Shown here in pieces: positions 23,993 through 34,546 of a stretch of 64,000 nt of DNA (position 1 is its first letter; each line of letters starts with the position of its first letter). Where the stretch lies: contig CP103037.1 in NCBI GenBank assembly GCA_024752435.1, positions 2,108,001 through 2,172,000 of the forward strand, written 5' to 3'. The notes beneath the pieces were generated by a model. The model saw only the letters and a program-made list of their open reading frames with translations, was not told the origin of the DNA and did no database searches. Made by a program: the position numbers and the translations under genes. The DNA is from Allantophomopsis cytisporea. Lineage: Eukaryota; Ascomycota; Leotiomycetes; Phacidiales; Phacidiaceae.

Positions 23993-24318
23993 TTTGCGGA
24001 GATGTGGAGAAGAGAAAACACCAAACGAAAGGATATTACAATGGGATAACGTAGCAAATAATAGACTTGTATATGTCATGAAATGCAAGTACAAAGGGCT
24101 GCGTACTTACGGGGTGCTATGGTGAGCATGTGGAGCTCCACGGTATTACAGGCCGAGAAAAGTCGGTCCCCTTCACCGAGATAATATTGGTGTAACAGGA
24201 AATTGAGGAGATCCGATCTATGCTAGTTCTTTATCAAAGAATTCTCATAAAAACCAATGGGAGTTCATGAGGTTGCTCTGAAGACACAGTCGTTGTTCTC
24301 TATATAATATCATTCGAA
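23993..24318. promoter_or_regulatory. Divergent promoter, aminotransferase / aldolase
   Basis: A 326-base region between two divergent start codons. It contains GTGGAGCTCCAC at 24130-24141 and CCGA-N6-TCGG at 24153-24166, so both genes may answer to the same regulator. Confidence 0.6.
24130..24141. promoter_or_regulatory. 12-bp palindrome GTGGAGCTCCAC, second copy
   Basis: Identical to 21961-21972 and in the same position relative to the minus-strand gene it precedes (138 versus 146 bases). Eleven bases further on lies CCGA-N6-TCGG (24153-24166), a layout of CGG-type half sites usual for Zn2Cys6 proteins. Confidence 0.5.
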
Positions 24319-25379
24319 ATGTCTATTGCTCCTCCCCGCGGCGTCTACGCACCATTGGTCGCCTTCTTCCTCGAAGACGAAACCCTCGATCTCACATCGC
24401 TAAAGCAACACGTCTTGCGTCTGGGGAGATCTGGGGCGGCTGGACTAGTCATTCAGGGTTCAAACGGCGAAGCTCCTCATCTCACGCATGAGGAGCGGAT
24501 TTTGGTGATATCCACTGCACGTAAAACTTTGGAGGAGAATGGATTGCAGCTTGCTATTATTGCTGGCTGTGGTGCCCAAAGTACAAGAGAGACTTTGCAG
24601 TATTGTAGAGAGGCTGCAGAAGCTGGGGCCGAATGGGCGCTGGTATTGACACCTTCATATTGGAGTGAGTTTATTATATTGTCGGCAACTCTCCTGTTTT
24701 GCCGATATCCATGATATTAGCATTCTGTATACTGACCAAGCACAGCCGGAGCCATGTACAAGCCGATTATTCAGTCTTTCTTCACAGATGTATGGCTTAT
24801 CATTTTACCTCGATTTTAAAACAGTTCTTGAAATACTAACTTGTTTCACAGGTTGCTACAGCGTCACCGATTCCAATTCTCATCTACAATTTCCCTGCCG
24901 TAACACAAGGTATTGATCTTGACTCCACACTTATTGCAACGCTCTCGGCGCATCCCAACATTGTTGGATGCAAGTTGACGTGCGGAAATGTGGGTAAGCT
25001 TCATCGCATCGCGCACTCCACATCGAACTTCTCTGCATATGCAGGAAAGTCGGATTTCTTCCTGCATGGTCTCGTGGCTGGTTCAGCTGGGGTCATCGCG
25101 GCTGCTGCGAACCTCGTCCCCAAGATCCATGTGGAGCTTCTAGAACTTTATGATGCTGGTGAGCTGTCAAAGGCACAAGAACTTCAGACGAAGTTAAGTG
25201 AGGCCGATTGGGTCTTGGTACAGCTGGGAGTTGCTGGATTAAAGGGAGCCTTGGACCGGTATTATGGATATGGAAATGGTAGAAGCAGGAAGCCTCTGGG
25301 AACGCTCGCAAAAACAGCATGGGAGGGTCCTGCAGATGAAGTTCTTCAAAAACTTGTTGATATGGAGAGATTGTTGTAA
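24319..25379 (+). CDS. DapA-family lyase, 4-hydroxy-2-oxoglutarate aldolase-like
   Basis: Three exons, 24319-24664, 24746-24789 and 24852-25379, giving 305 residues; the middle exon is only 44 bases. It is a TIM-barrel class I aldolase of the DHDPS/NAL family. The Schiff-base lysine is Lys171 in IVGCKLTCGN and the catalytic tyrosine is Tyr142 in ILIYNFPAVTQG. The substrate loop reads VIQGSNGEAPHLTHEER; SNGE is the form found in 4-hydroxy-2-oxoglutarate aldolase (HOGA), where DHDPS has TTGE. HOGA splits 4-hydroxy-2-oxoglutarate into pyruvate and glyoxylate, the step after transamination of 4-hydroxyglutamate, and the aminotransferase gene shares its promoter. Other pyruvate-lyases of the family, such as keto-deoxy sugar acid aldolases, remain possible. 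Confidence 0.88.
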
Positions 25380-26194
25380 GGGCTTAGACACAATACCGTA
25401 AAGTAACATAACTCGTGAAATTGAATCCATGATGTAAACTACGATTCGTGAGTCCCAAAATTCTACTTGACATCGTTGACCGTGTCGAGAGTCTTGACAT
25501 AAGATCGTGGTAGTGAGCACGGGCCGAAAGAATATCAAATGCGGTCCTCCAATATTGCGTGGTACTTTTCCAATCCATATGTTGAAGAGCGTTGAAGACG
25601 GACTAAAAGGGGCGCTCCAAGAAAATTAAGCCACGCTCGGGCTTAGTGTCCGGATTACATCGTCACACTCACACGCCACACGATAATGTCTGTACAGATA
25701 ACATCTGGAAAACTCCACATTTCGGAGACATACTGTCTGTGCGTCAACGATACCACAGAATCACAGCGAATCACAAGCACGAAAGCATAAACAGTATGAC
25801 TACCAGAAGTTATCGGCAATCTTCTTATCATCTATCAGATGGCGCTTTCACGCCTCACGGCAAACACTTTACTTACAGTGTAGAGGTAACACGGACGTGT
25901 GCTACCGTTACCTCGGATTTTGTGAGTACTTACTTCGATAACTAGCACTTGGACTATCATTACACATCCTTAGGCACACACATCTAACACGCTTTACATG
26001 GCTGTCGGACGACCATCCCGATCTTCCTTCCATTCAATTACACATGCCTAATGGGCTGAGTATTCATCCTAGGACTGATACTGTGGACGATGATGAAGAT
26101 CATGCTGACAAGTCTATAAGGCATAGCAAACCTCTTTTTTTCAAGGTTTCCCTCTTCTTTCCTTCTCCAGATTACCTTTTCATAATTCATCACC
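25380..26194. other. Intergenic, MFS promoter
   Basis: No supported gene. A single CTCCAC half site of the cluster palindrome is at 25713-25718, followed by a nearby CGGAG, too weak to call. The last 100 bases are a C/T-rich leader before the MFS start. Confidence 0.45.
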
Positions 26195-27877
26195 ATGGCT
26201 GAAATGAATGTGGCAATGGATACGAAAGACCTCGTTTTGGAGGACCGCTCATCCCCTCGCCGGTCCTCTGACAACGGCGCAGCCGATGATCTCTACATCG
26301 ACCCAGCAAAGGAGAAGAAGCTTCTGGCTAAACTTGATCTTGCCTTTACCCCCATCATTATGCTAGTCTATTTGTCCTGTTTCTTGGACCGTAGCAACAT
26401 TGGTATGTAGATCTCTATCCCATTACAAACATGAGGTACATCGATAGAAAGTAGTAAGAAATACCCTTGTTTTGCCAATGCCAAGGCCCATTGAGGGTAT
26501 ATACTATTTTATACTATAAGCCTCTCGATTCTAAGCACACTTCAAGACTGCAAGTCTAACGGTTGGACAGGAAATGTCAAAGTTGCAGGCATGCCAGAGG
26601 ATATTGGAGCTTCAACACAGCAATTTTCAATTGCTGTTTCGATATTTTATGCAACCTATGTCGCATTTGAAACGCCATTCGCCGTTCTTCTCAAAATATT
26701 AACACCACGGTACCTGATTACTGGACTCTCCGTTGTGTGGTCCTTAGCTACGATCTTTAGCGGATTCATCACCAATATCGGCGGTTTGTATACAACTCGC
26801 TTGATTCTTGGCCTATGCGAATCAGGACTGTTTCCAGCGTTGAATTTGTACCTTTGTTTGGTTTACAGAAGAGAGGAGCAAGCAAAACGTGTTTCATACC
26901 TGTTTGTGTGTACAGCGTTGTCAGGGGCTTTTGGTGGCATTCTAGCAGGCGTTATACTAAAAATGGACGGAATAGGGGGCTTAGCAGGTTGGAAGTGGGT
27001 TTATATTATTGAAGGTCTCTTCAGCGCACTCTGCGGATTAGTGGTCTGGTTTGGTCTCCCTAACGATCCCTCGAACGCATACTTCCTCAATGCGGAAGAA
27101 AAGGCGATGATGAAAGTCAGAGCTGAGCAGCGGAAAGCCTATATGGGTAGTGATGAATTCGACTGGGCAGAAGTCAAGCTCGCGTTCCAAGATCCTAAGC
27201 TCTATCTCAGGTAAAGTTACTTTTGATTTTTTGAGGACTAAGGCTAAATGGTACTTAGTGGTTGTATTCAATTCTGCCAAGATATCCTTCTCTATGGCTT
27301 TAGCACCTTCCTTCCTTCGATTATCAAGAGCATGGGCTACAACTCATTCGAAGCAAATTATTTGACAATCCCTGTCTACGTCTTTGGCGGAATCACCTTC
27401 CTTGTCGCTGCAATATTTTCGGACAAACTGCGAATTCGTGGACCATTTGTTATATTTGCCAATATATTTGGTATTGTAGGCTACGTTCTACTTCTGACAG
27501 TCAGCAAGAACGGAGTCCGATATTTCGCCACATTCTTGATTGCTATTGCAGTTTACATTGGCCCAGGTCTCAATCTTACCTGGCTTAACGTCAATGTTGC
27601 ACCTCATTATCGCCGTGCAACAGAGATTGGATTTCAGCAAACCATGGGTAATACCGCAGGCATTGTTGCGGGTCAAATATATCGCACAAGTCCGTATAAA
27701 CTGGGCCACGCATTTTCTTTGGGCGCGTTGTGCGTCAGCCAGCTTTTGATTGTGGCCAAGCTTTTCTACATCAAAATGCAGAACACGAAGAAAGAGAGGA
27801 CCATCAAGGGAGAGATCGAGGACACAAGGAAGAATAAGACAGGAGATCATGATTTGGATTTCAAATACGATTACTAA
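26195..27877 (+). CDS. MFS transporter, Tna1/Dal5-like anion symporter
   Basis: Three exons, 26195-26402, 26571-27210 and 27259-27877, giving 488 residues; the first intron is long (168 bases). A 12-helix plasma-membrane carrier of the anion:cation symporter group. Signs are KLDLAFTPIIMLVYLSCFLD in helix 1, the DRSNIGNVKVAGM loop, FETPFAVLLKILTPRY, RLILGLCESGLFPALN in helix 4, LPNDPSNAYFLNAEEKAMM in the central loop, and GPGLNLTWLNVNVAPHYRRA in the second half. Yeast relatives carry nicotinate, allantoate, pantothenate or dipeptide-like anions. Lying between the aldolase and DUF1445 genes, it is the natural candidate importer for the cluster's acidic lactam; that is inference. It converges with the DUF1445 gene, 590 bases apart. 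Confidence 0.9.
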
Positions 27878-28467
27878 GGGGTTCTTCGGATTTAAGATAT
27901 TTCAACTAGGTTTGGGACGGAAAGGAGTTATTCAGGATAGAATTGATGAGAATAAGATAGAACCGAAATGTGTTTAACAGACATGAAGTTGACTGATCTT
28001 GAGAATACAATATGAGCGATACCAACACTATTAACATTATATTTGTCACAACACATGGGGATTTGCAGTGCATAGTTCAGAAACCGCATTCGACTTATGG
28101 CTGATTGTCACACAGAGAGACACTCTGTGATATGTTTCTTTGATATATGTTATGGGTTCTATAATGCATGATTTGCGGGTGCCGTCCGAACTTCTTTATT
28201 GGGAACTGCTCGGTTTGGCTTTGAGAACGGCAATGATACTACATATAACTCTCCAACTTCACTCACTGATGTGCATTTATTTCGACAACGTTTCGACGGG
28301 TATCAATTTAGAATGGATTTTCTGGATTCCCAATTTACAAGGCGACTTCACAATGTATTACAGAGCTTAGATGAATTTGTTCTCTTCACATTCTGACGAT
28401 CCTTATGTCAAGCACTAAGTTTCAACATTAGAAAGAAATTGTATCAGATTGGATTTACTAAAATCTA
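27878..28467. other. Convergent intergenic with dispersed-repeat copy
   Basis: Between two gene ends. Holds a copy (about 28100-28310) of sequence also found at about 60125-60310, including a CACAGAG-AGACA-CTCTGTG hairpin. Confidence 0.5.
28100..28310 (+). repeat. Dispersed homologous segment, copy A
   Basis: Begins with GATTGTCACACAGAGAGACACTC and, about 150 bases on, CTCCAACTTCACTCACTGATG. The copy at 60125-60310 has GATTGTCACATACAGAGAG and ATCCAACCTCACTCACCGATG. Several differences are C/T. In one frame both translate to PTSLTDVH followed by Leu or Ile and Phe, so the unit may be a gene remnant. Confidence 0.5.
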
Positions 28468-29373
28468 TCATTCATGAAGTTCTCCACCAACATCCCAATC
28501 CCTCACATCCATGACTAGCATATGTCCCGGAGCATGACCCATCACTACTCCTGGGATTTTAGCTCTCATGACTGCCTCCTGAGGTGTAACACCACATGCC
28601 CAGAATACGGGTACCAGACCGTTTGCATCAGATCCCTGATCCATATCAAATGGTGCATCACCCCAATGAGGCTTCAGAATATCCTTCACGCCTAGGATCT
28701 CTGCGCCATCCCAATTCCAAGCAACAGGCTCCGAATGCGTCACCTCAAAAGGTCTCGTAATATCCCTCACTGCCTCAATATCTTCCACCCTATATGGACG
28801 CATAGATACAACCATGGTAGAGTCAGTGAAAATACCTGCGGGACACAGTGGGACAGTGGTGCGATACATGGGTACATTTCTGCCCTGCACAGTATGTCTT
28901 GGAGGTAGATTCTTGGCTGTCAGGGCGGCTTCGAAGGAGTACGAGCAGCCGATGAGGAAGGCCACATGATCATCGGTCCATTCATCCAGCACATCGGTGC
29001 AATGGGACTTAGAAAGCACACCGTCGATGTAGATATTGTATTTGGGAATGTCTGTTCGGATGTCTAGTTGTGAAGCAATAGCATTGTCTGGCACACCGGG
29101 AATGTGGGATTTGAAAATCGTGAAGTTGCCAGGCGTGATGGACTCGGCTAGAAGTGGACATGCAACGGGATTGCGTTGGCAGAGGTTGCGGAAATCGCTA
29201 GCATACTTAGATGGAAGAATCAAAAGGTTGGCTTGGATATATGATGGGCTTATTCCAGATGTGACTGAGATCTTATTCTCTCTGGCCGCAAGACGTGCAG
29301 AGAGGCCTGTTGCGTGTTTTATTATGGGACTTTTTGAAAGTGGGGTGGAAGTCTCGATGGCCGATGGAGACAT
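28468..29373 (-). CDS. DUF1445 (D-glutamate cyclase-like / YcsI) protein
   Basis: Single-exon gene of 301 residues, the usual length for the DUF1445 family. Recognisable blocks are GISPSYIQANLLILPSKYA near residue 40, FRNLCQRNPVACPLLAES, the FLIGCSYSFEAAL core at about 138-151, VSMRPYR, HWGDAPFD, the VPVFWACGVTPQEAVM block at about 252-267 and a C-terminal GHAPGHMLVMDV. The family is called putative hydro-lyase. Its vertebrate member DGLUCY converts D-glutamate to 5-oxo-D-proline, and Bacillus ycsI lies in an operon with the PxpABC 5-oxoprolinase genes. Here too a 5-oxoprolinase is nearby. The exact reaction of this copy, cyclase, dehydratase or lactam handling, is not known. It is transcribed toward the MFS gene. 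Confidence 0.9.
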   Translation of the reverse strand: MSPSAIETSTPLSKSPIIKHATGLSARLAARENKISVTSGISPSYIQANLLILPSKYASDFRNLCQRNPVACPLLAESITPGNFTIFKSHIPGVPDNAIASQLDIRTDIPKYNIYIDGVLSKSHCTDVLDEWTDDHVAFLIGCSYSFEAALTAKNLPPRHTVQGRNVPMYRTTVPLCPAGIFTDSTMVVSMRPYRVEDIEAVRDITRPFEVTHSEPVAWNWDGAEILGVKDILKPHWGDAPFDMDQGSDANGLVPVFWACGVTPQEAVMRAKIPGVVMGHAPGHMLVMDVRDWDVGGELHE

Positions 29374-29764
29374 TTTGAGGGTGCTATGCGTAAGTGCAAT
29401 AACTAGTTGTAAATTTATAAATCGGATATTGTAATCTGGCGTGAAGTGACGACGGATTTTGATACATTGAAATTATTTATTCTCTTGAATTTCACAAGTC
29501 TATCATTCTGGGGATATTACTACTCCTGAGAAGTTCTTATCAGTTGAGTCGGGGGGCTCTGCCGATCAGCCACTACGCAAAAATTATTGTCACTCCCGAC
29601 GAGCAATCTGTGGCTTGCCTTGGCTGAACAGTTACAAACAACTTTGTTGGTCCAATATACCGCATCAACCCCACTCCCCTGAAACTGGTAAGCGGTGCAT
29701 ATGTATTGATATTTTATCATCGAGTAAAATGGTATGTTGACCGCCACAAATCAACCCTCCAGAC
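29374..29764. other. Intergenic, DUF1445 promoter
   Basis: About 390 bases between the end of the regulator gene and the DUF1445 start. I see no copy of the 12-bp palindrome here. Confidence 0.5.
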
Positions 29765-32071
29765 TTAAATACGAGGATCTTCCCAACCGCTAGCCCACGG
29801 AAACATAGACGTATCTACAAAGCCACCGAAATCATAACTGAGCTGAGTGTCTGTTTGCATGAGGAAATCCTGAATGAATGGGTCATCAAAGCCCGTCCCT
29901 CCGGCATTTGCATCCATCTCTTGATCATCTGGGCCCTTCGCTGGGGCTGCCAAAAGAGTACCACTATTTCGTTCTCCGGGCTGCGAATCTCGCTGCAAAT
30001 CAAGGATCTTTCCTTTGCCTTCAGTTTTCTCCATCATCCTATCAAGATCTATTCTCAGCTGAGCTAAATATTCATAATAGTCGGTTGCTGGAAAACTCCC
30101 TTTGTCTCTCATACTCCTCAAGAGAGAACAAGCTGTTTCTACAGCGTCTTCATCTCTTCCTCCATCATCTCTTAACATTGTACTCATCATGAGAATAATT
30201 GTTGACGAGAAAATGTAGTTGGCGTCAAAGTATCCATATACGGCGACATTGTTGTCTATCCATAATTGAGCTAACATTGCATTCGAAGCGCGTGCCGCTT
30301 GGATGCATGCTTCGCCCAACGCAGAAGTCACAGGACTTAAGGGGCGCGTTCGAAGTTCGGAGGGTGGAAAGCGTGCCTTGAACAGATAGAAAAGAATGGG
30401 TCGAGTAGTAAGAATAACACACTGTGGAATTAGCATTCGTATTAAGTTCCTGGAATGGGACTCCTCTATACCTGATTGAAATGCAGATGGAGAGAAGCTA
30501 TATGGCGAGCACTGTATGTCGGTGAATGATTATGATCTAACCTTAATGAGAGGGGTAAAGTCTCCAGCCATAATTTCAACTTGGTTAGGATCTTATGGAC
30601 ATCTTGAACAAATGTATTCGGCTGTCCTTCTCGAGGGATTCGGTATATATTGGTGATTATATCGCCGGTAATTCTGGTTAGTTCCACGTTCGACTTCAAA
30701 TGTGTAGGATCAACAAAATCCTCTTTTTCTTGAGGTGTTAATCCATCCATCGACGGGAGTTCGTTATCGATGTCTTCATCGCGGAGCATTATCGGATAAC
30801 CTAGCTTCGCGCTGCAGAGGCGATCGATGATATACACAGTCCACCAAACTCGTCTTCGATGCTCGCGTTGAACTGGGGTCAGTGAACTGTTATCTGCTAC
30901 TTTCCGGTGAAGTCCAAGAGCCATACTGAGGCGTAATGCCAGGCCCGCAAAGACATAGGCTGAATTTCGTCTATTGAGGGCGTGAGAGTAGAAAGACTAG
31001 GCACGAGAATCAATTAGGGGGTTCCATACTCCCTGAAGCAGAACTTACCACTAGTAACACAGTCTCAATATATGGTATCGTTGCCTCTTCATGCAAATCC
31101 TGAAAAAGATTCATAGCACGCATGAAAAAGCCTGTTCCAGGAACACTGGAAGTTTGACTATGGTCTGAAGAGGCAGAATATAATTCTCCAAGAGCGAAAA
31201 CAAGGAATAGGCGACAGAGCCAAACGGGATCTTGATCAGCGCCATTTTCATATGTCTGATCCAGCTGTTCAATGAATGTTCTTTGTTGCAAGATGTGGTA
31301 TTCATGTCCGATAAATCTCAGCACTACTCGCACTAGCAACTTTGCGTAGTTCTTGTTTGGGAGTTGATAATCTGTACTCGAAATCCGAAGAAGTTCTCGG
31401 TGCTTGAAATACCGTACTTTTTGAAGGGGTAGACCAAGCACATCATCACCATTGATGTAGTGGCTGAGGCGAGTACCAAAGGTAGTGCAGGCAGCAGCGC
31501 CAACATATGGGGCCTTGACGGGTATTCTGTCTGAAGCAAAACGGCCAGAAACATCTACTAAGGGGTTTGATACATCGCTGTCGGCCACAATACTTGACTG
31601 CTCGGAGAATTGAAGTCCAGTAACGGATTCTGCACCTAAAGAAGGATCTGGGGCACATGAAGACCCATCCGAAATCCGTTTCCGTTTCAAATTTCTGACT
31701 TCATTCTCCAATTCTTTCAAGTAGCTATGATATGTTAGTATCTGGCTTTTTCGTGTTTCTTAGGCGAACAGATTGCTTTAGTTTTGTACCTTTCAGATAC
31801 TGCTACCTTTCTATCTCGTACCGGATAGACACATACTGGAGAATTCTTGGCTTGCTTGCAGTTGCGACACGGATTGCCCCCGGAGCATTTAACCTTCTGA
31901 GTATGACATCGGCGACACCTGCAATTCACATCAGATGATTCAGCCCATACACACGAGCCTCAATATTAGAAATAAGGGACAATGGACATACGCGGTATAA
32001 CTTCTCGTACTGGCCTTTAGTACAGAAGACGAGGTTTCAGCATGAACCGAAACCGGCTCAAACTTAGACAT
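29765..32071 (-). CDS. Zn2Cys6 transcription factor with fungal_trans domain
   Basis: Five exons from the minus strand: 32071-31992, 31918-31790, 31724-31049, 30996-30472 and 30421-29765, giving 688 residues; introns 73, 65, 52 and 50 bases. The binuclear zinc cluster, residues about 28-55, is complete: CRRCHTQKVKCSGGNPCRNC followed eight residues later by the sixth Cys, spacing x2, x6, x5, x2, x8, after a YTA start. A leucine-rich coiled coil with YLKELENEVRNLKRKR follows, as expected for a dimer binding paired CGG triplets. The middle homology region has NRRNSAYVFAGLALRLSMAL followed by GLHR, then RRVWWTVYIIDRLCSAKLGYP. The C-terminus is acidic and Gln/Asp-rich, a likely activation region. 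Placed at the edge of the oxoprolinase cluster, it is the likely pathway regulator (inference). Confidence 0.92.
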
Positions 32072-34546
32072 ACTGATAAGATGTCCAGGTTTTTGGTAGA
32101 CAATTGATAATATGAGTGAAGATACCCTACACAAACATAAGTTCCAGTTGTGTAGAGTTGTTACTGTAACTTTTCTACTTTGTGTTGACATGCGGAAGGC
32201 GATTAGCTGCCTTAGATTCATTTGTGGGCGTTATCGTGGCGCGGAGGTCATCGGCAGTGATACTTCTTATCACCAGCTAATTAATGACAAGGTTTCGGCT
32301 ATTCCTGGGTTGTACTGGACAGAGTACCTTGTCGGCTGATTTCTGGGGACGCCTTCTTGAGAGCAATAATGTATCTCTCAGATACTGTCCTGCACAAGAG
32401 TCATATCATCAAATATATTCACTACACAATACTACTGTCAACAAATATGTGGATAATACTGTTTTGTTTCTTTGCAATGGCATACATTTAATCATGCAAT
32501 CCCGGAGAGTTGAAAATCAGCCCTACGCAAAAGTGAAGACATGGATTTTAAGTGTACAACAATTCTTCGTAGACAATAGCGTCGCATTCATTAAAATGTG
32601 ACCACATCACGTTAAGATCGACGTTGGGAGGAACAATTAGGCGACAGCGTCCATTCCATCAACTGTGAAGGCTCATATTTTGAGAATTATGTTGATGAAT
32701 CGACTTGGACTTAATTGGATGATAAACGACTTGGTTACCAATAAACCCAGGTTTCGCCTTCGCCTCCGTAATCAAGAGTGGCGTAGAAATTCGGTAAATC
32801 AGCTCAGCCATTTGCTACGAGAACTTGGTGATGTTGTGGAAGACAGCTATAACACAATTTCCTGTATATTTAGAGTTCTATCCCCGTTTTTTGATACTCC
32901 TGCATAGTATATAGACTTCTCAACGTAGCTAAAGACTGAAGAAGCTGTATTAGAAGCTAGTGTCAGGTACCATATCTACCAATCTAGAATTGATCATGGC
33001 GCTACTAAAAGGATAGCAGCTAGGAAAATTGGTCTTTTCAAAGGCGAATATTTGACGATTTCAAGATATATAGATAACAGCTGACTTCACTTGCACACCA
33101 CGATCTGAAAAGAGTAGATTCTGTGTCCTCTCTTTAACAATTTCACATCAGTGTTTCCACTACAACTGGTGCACCGAATCCATTATTGTTGACAAACATT
33201 GGGAATTATTCAGAAGCACGACCAACACTAAGTAGATGGCTGCTCCTATGAAAATGTCCCCGAGATTTTGATTAAGAGTATTTTTGCTGAACCTATGAAG
33301 CTATAATAGAAATTGTTGCAGACGAGATACGAAGTAATCCCACATATAATCGCTGTAAGCGCGGCCACGAAGACTATCCATATTTTTTCCATTCAATGTT
33401 GATTTCATACTCTCTATTAATCTGGAATAGTCTTTGAGATTTTTCAATATCTAACAATAGTATGCGTTGGTTTTAAGTATATGAAATTGTATCAATTCAA
33501 ACAGCTGACATTATAAACAGAGTAAAAATGAACACCGCCAAGACAGCACCTGTGGTCGTGGATCCAAGGGAAGAATATTGGAATACACACCAACAGGGAA
33601 AACAAAAGTGTTGGTTCTTGGAGGCTTCTAAGAGAGCAAGAATAATCTCATGTCGATTTTGTGCCTGCGGTCTGGCTATCTCACTTGGAATATGGCTATG
33701 GAATCAAAGGGAATGTCTATAAGAATCTAGAATCTCCGAAGGAGTTCGTATCCATGCCTATCGTGCTGTGAGTTGATTTCCAATGGCATAGGAGTTACTC
33801 TAATTTCTGGTGCTAAGATTCTCCCGAGATGCAGAGGAATGCATGGTCGATCAGAGCGAAAGGTGAATTTCTTGAGTATGGCACGATGCAGCACCTAATA
33901 GAGCCAAACCTTACTCGTTCTACCAAGTTTGGGGCTGCGAAATTATTTTCTGGGAAATGAGCAAATACATCACTGAGTATTATTTAGGGTTGCCAATTCT
34001 TTGTTCACATGGTTCTGCAAGGAACGCTGCAGGGAGTTCGGGATATTGACGATCTAATGCAGTGTCATGACCCTGCATACTCATGACTATAGATCAACAA
34101 AGTGACTTAGCGCCATTGGTCACAGCAAATACTACTTCGGAATATTCAAGCGATGTGTATTCCTTGAAAGTTCAGGAAAGCCAAAACTGATATTGCAAAC
34201 CCACCTAGATTTCAAGAGCCTGATCGAAGACTCCCATGATGTCTACGGATTACTAGAATATCTTAATCTCAAACGCTTAAGTACGGGGATCTATCAGAAT
34301 TAGGTGCAAATCAATGAACAAGTTTGGAATAGGTAGTAAAATCATGGTCGGTCTCACACTCAACGTGAACAGTTATTAATTAGGAAGTCTGAACACTACA
34401 ACGGCGCCATAAGTACAAAGAACATGTATCATATATTCAAGAGCGTTTCTCTCTGTATGACAATCAATCAATTTACAAAGAATACAACTCTGACTTATAC
34501 AATGAACCCTATGTGCTGCAAAAGTTTTGAATATTACTTAGCTAAG
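32072..34546. other. Gene-poor stretch with possible decayed coding
   Basis: About 2.5 kb without an intact gene. Two protein-like scraps are visible: near 33230-33392 on the minus strand two hydrophobic helices in adjacent frames (MEKIWIVFVAALTAIICG, then IGAAIYLVLVVLL), and near 33528-33770 on the plus strand frame-broken text. Neither can be named. The rest is AT-rich without clear repeats. Confidence 0.45.
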
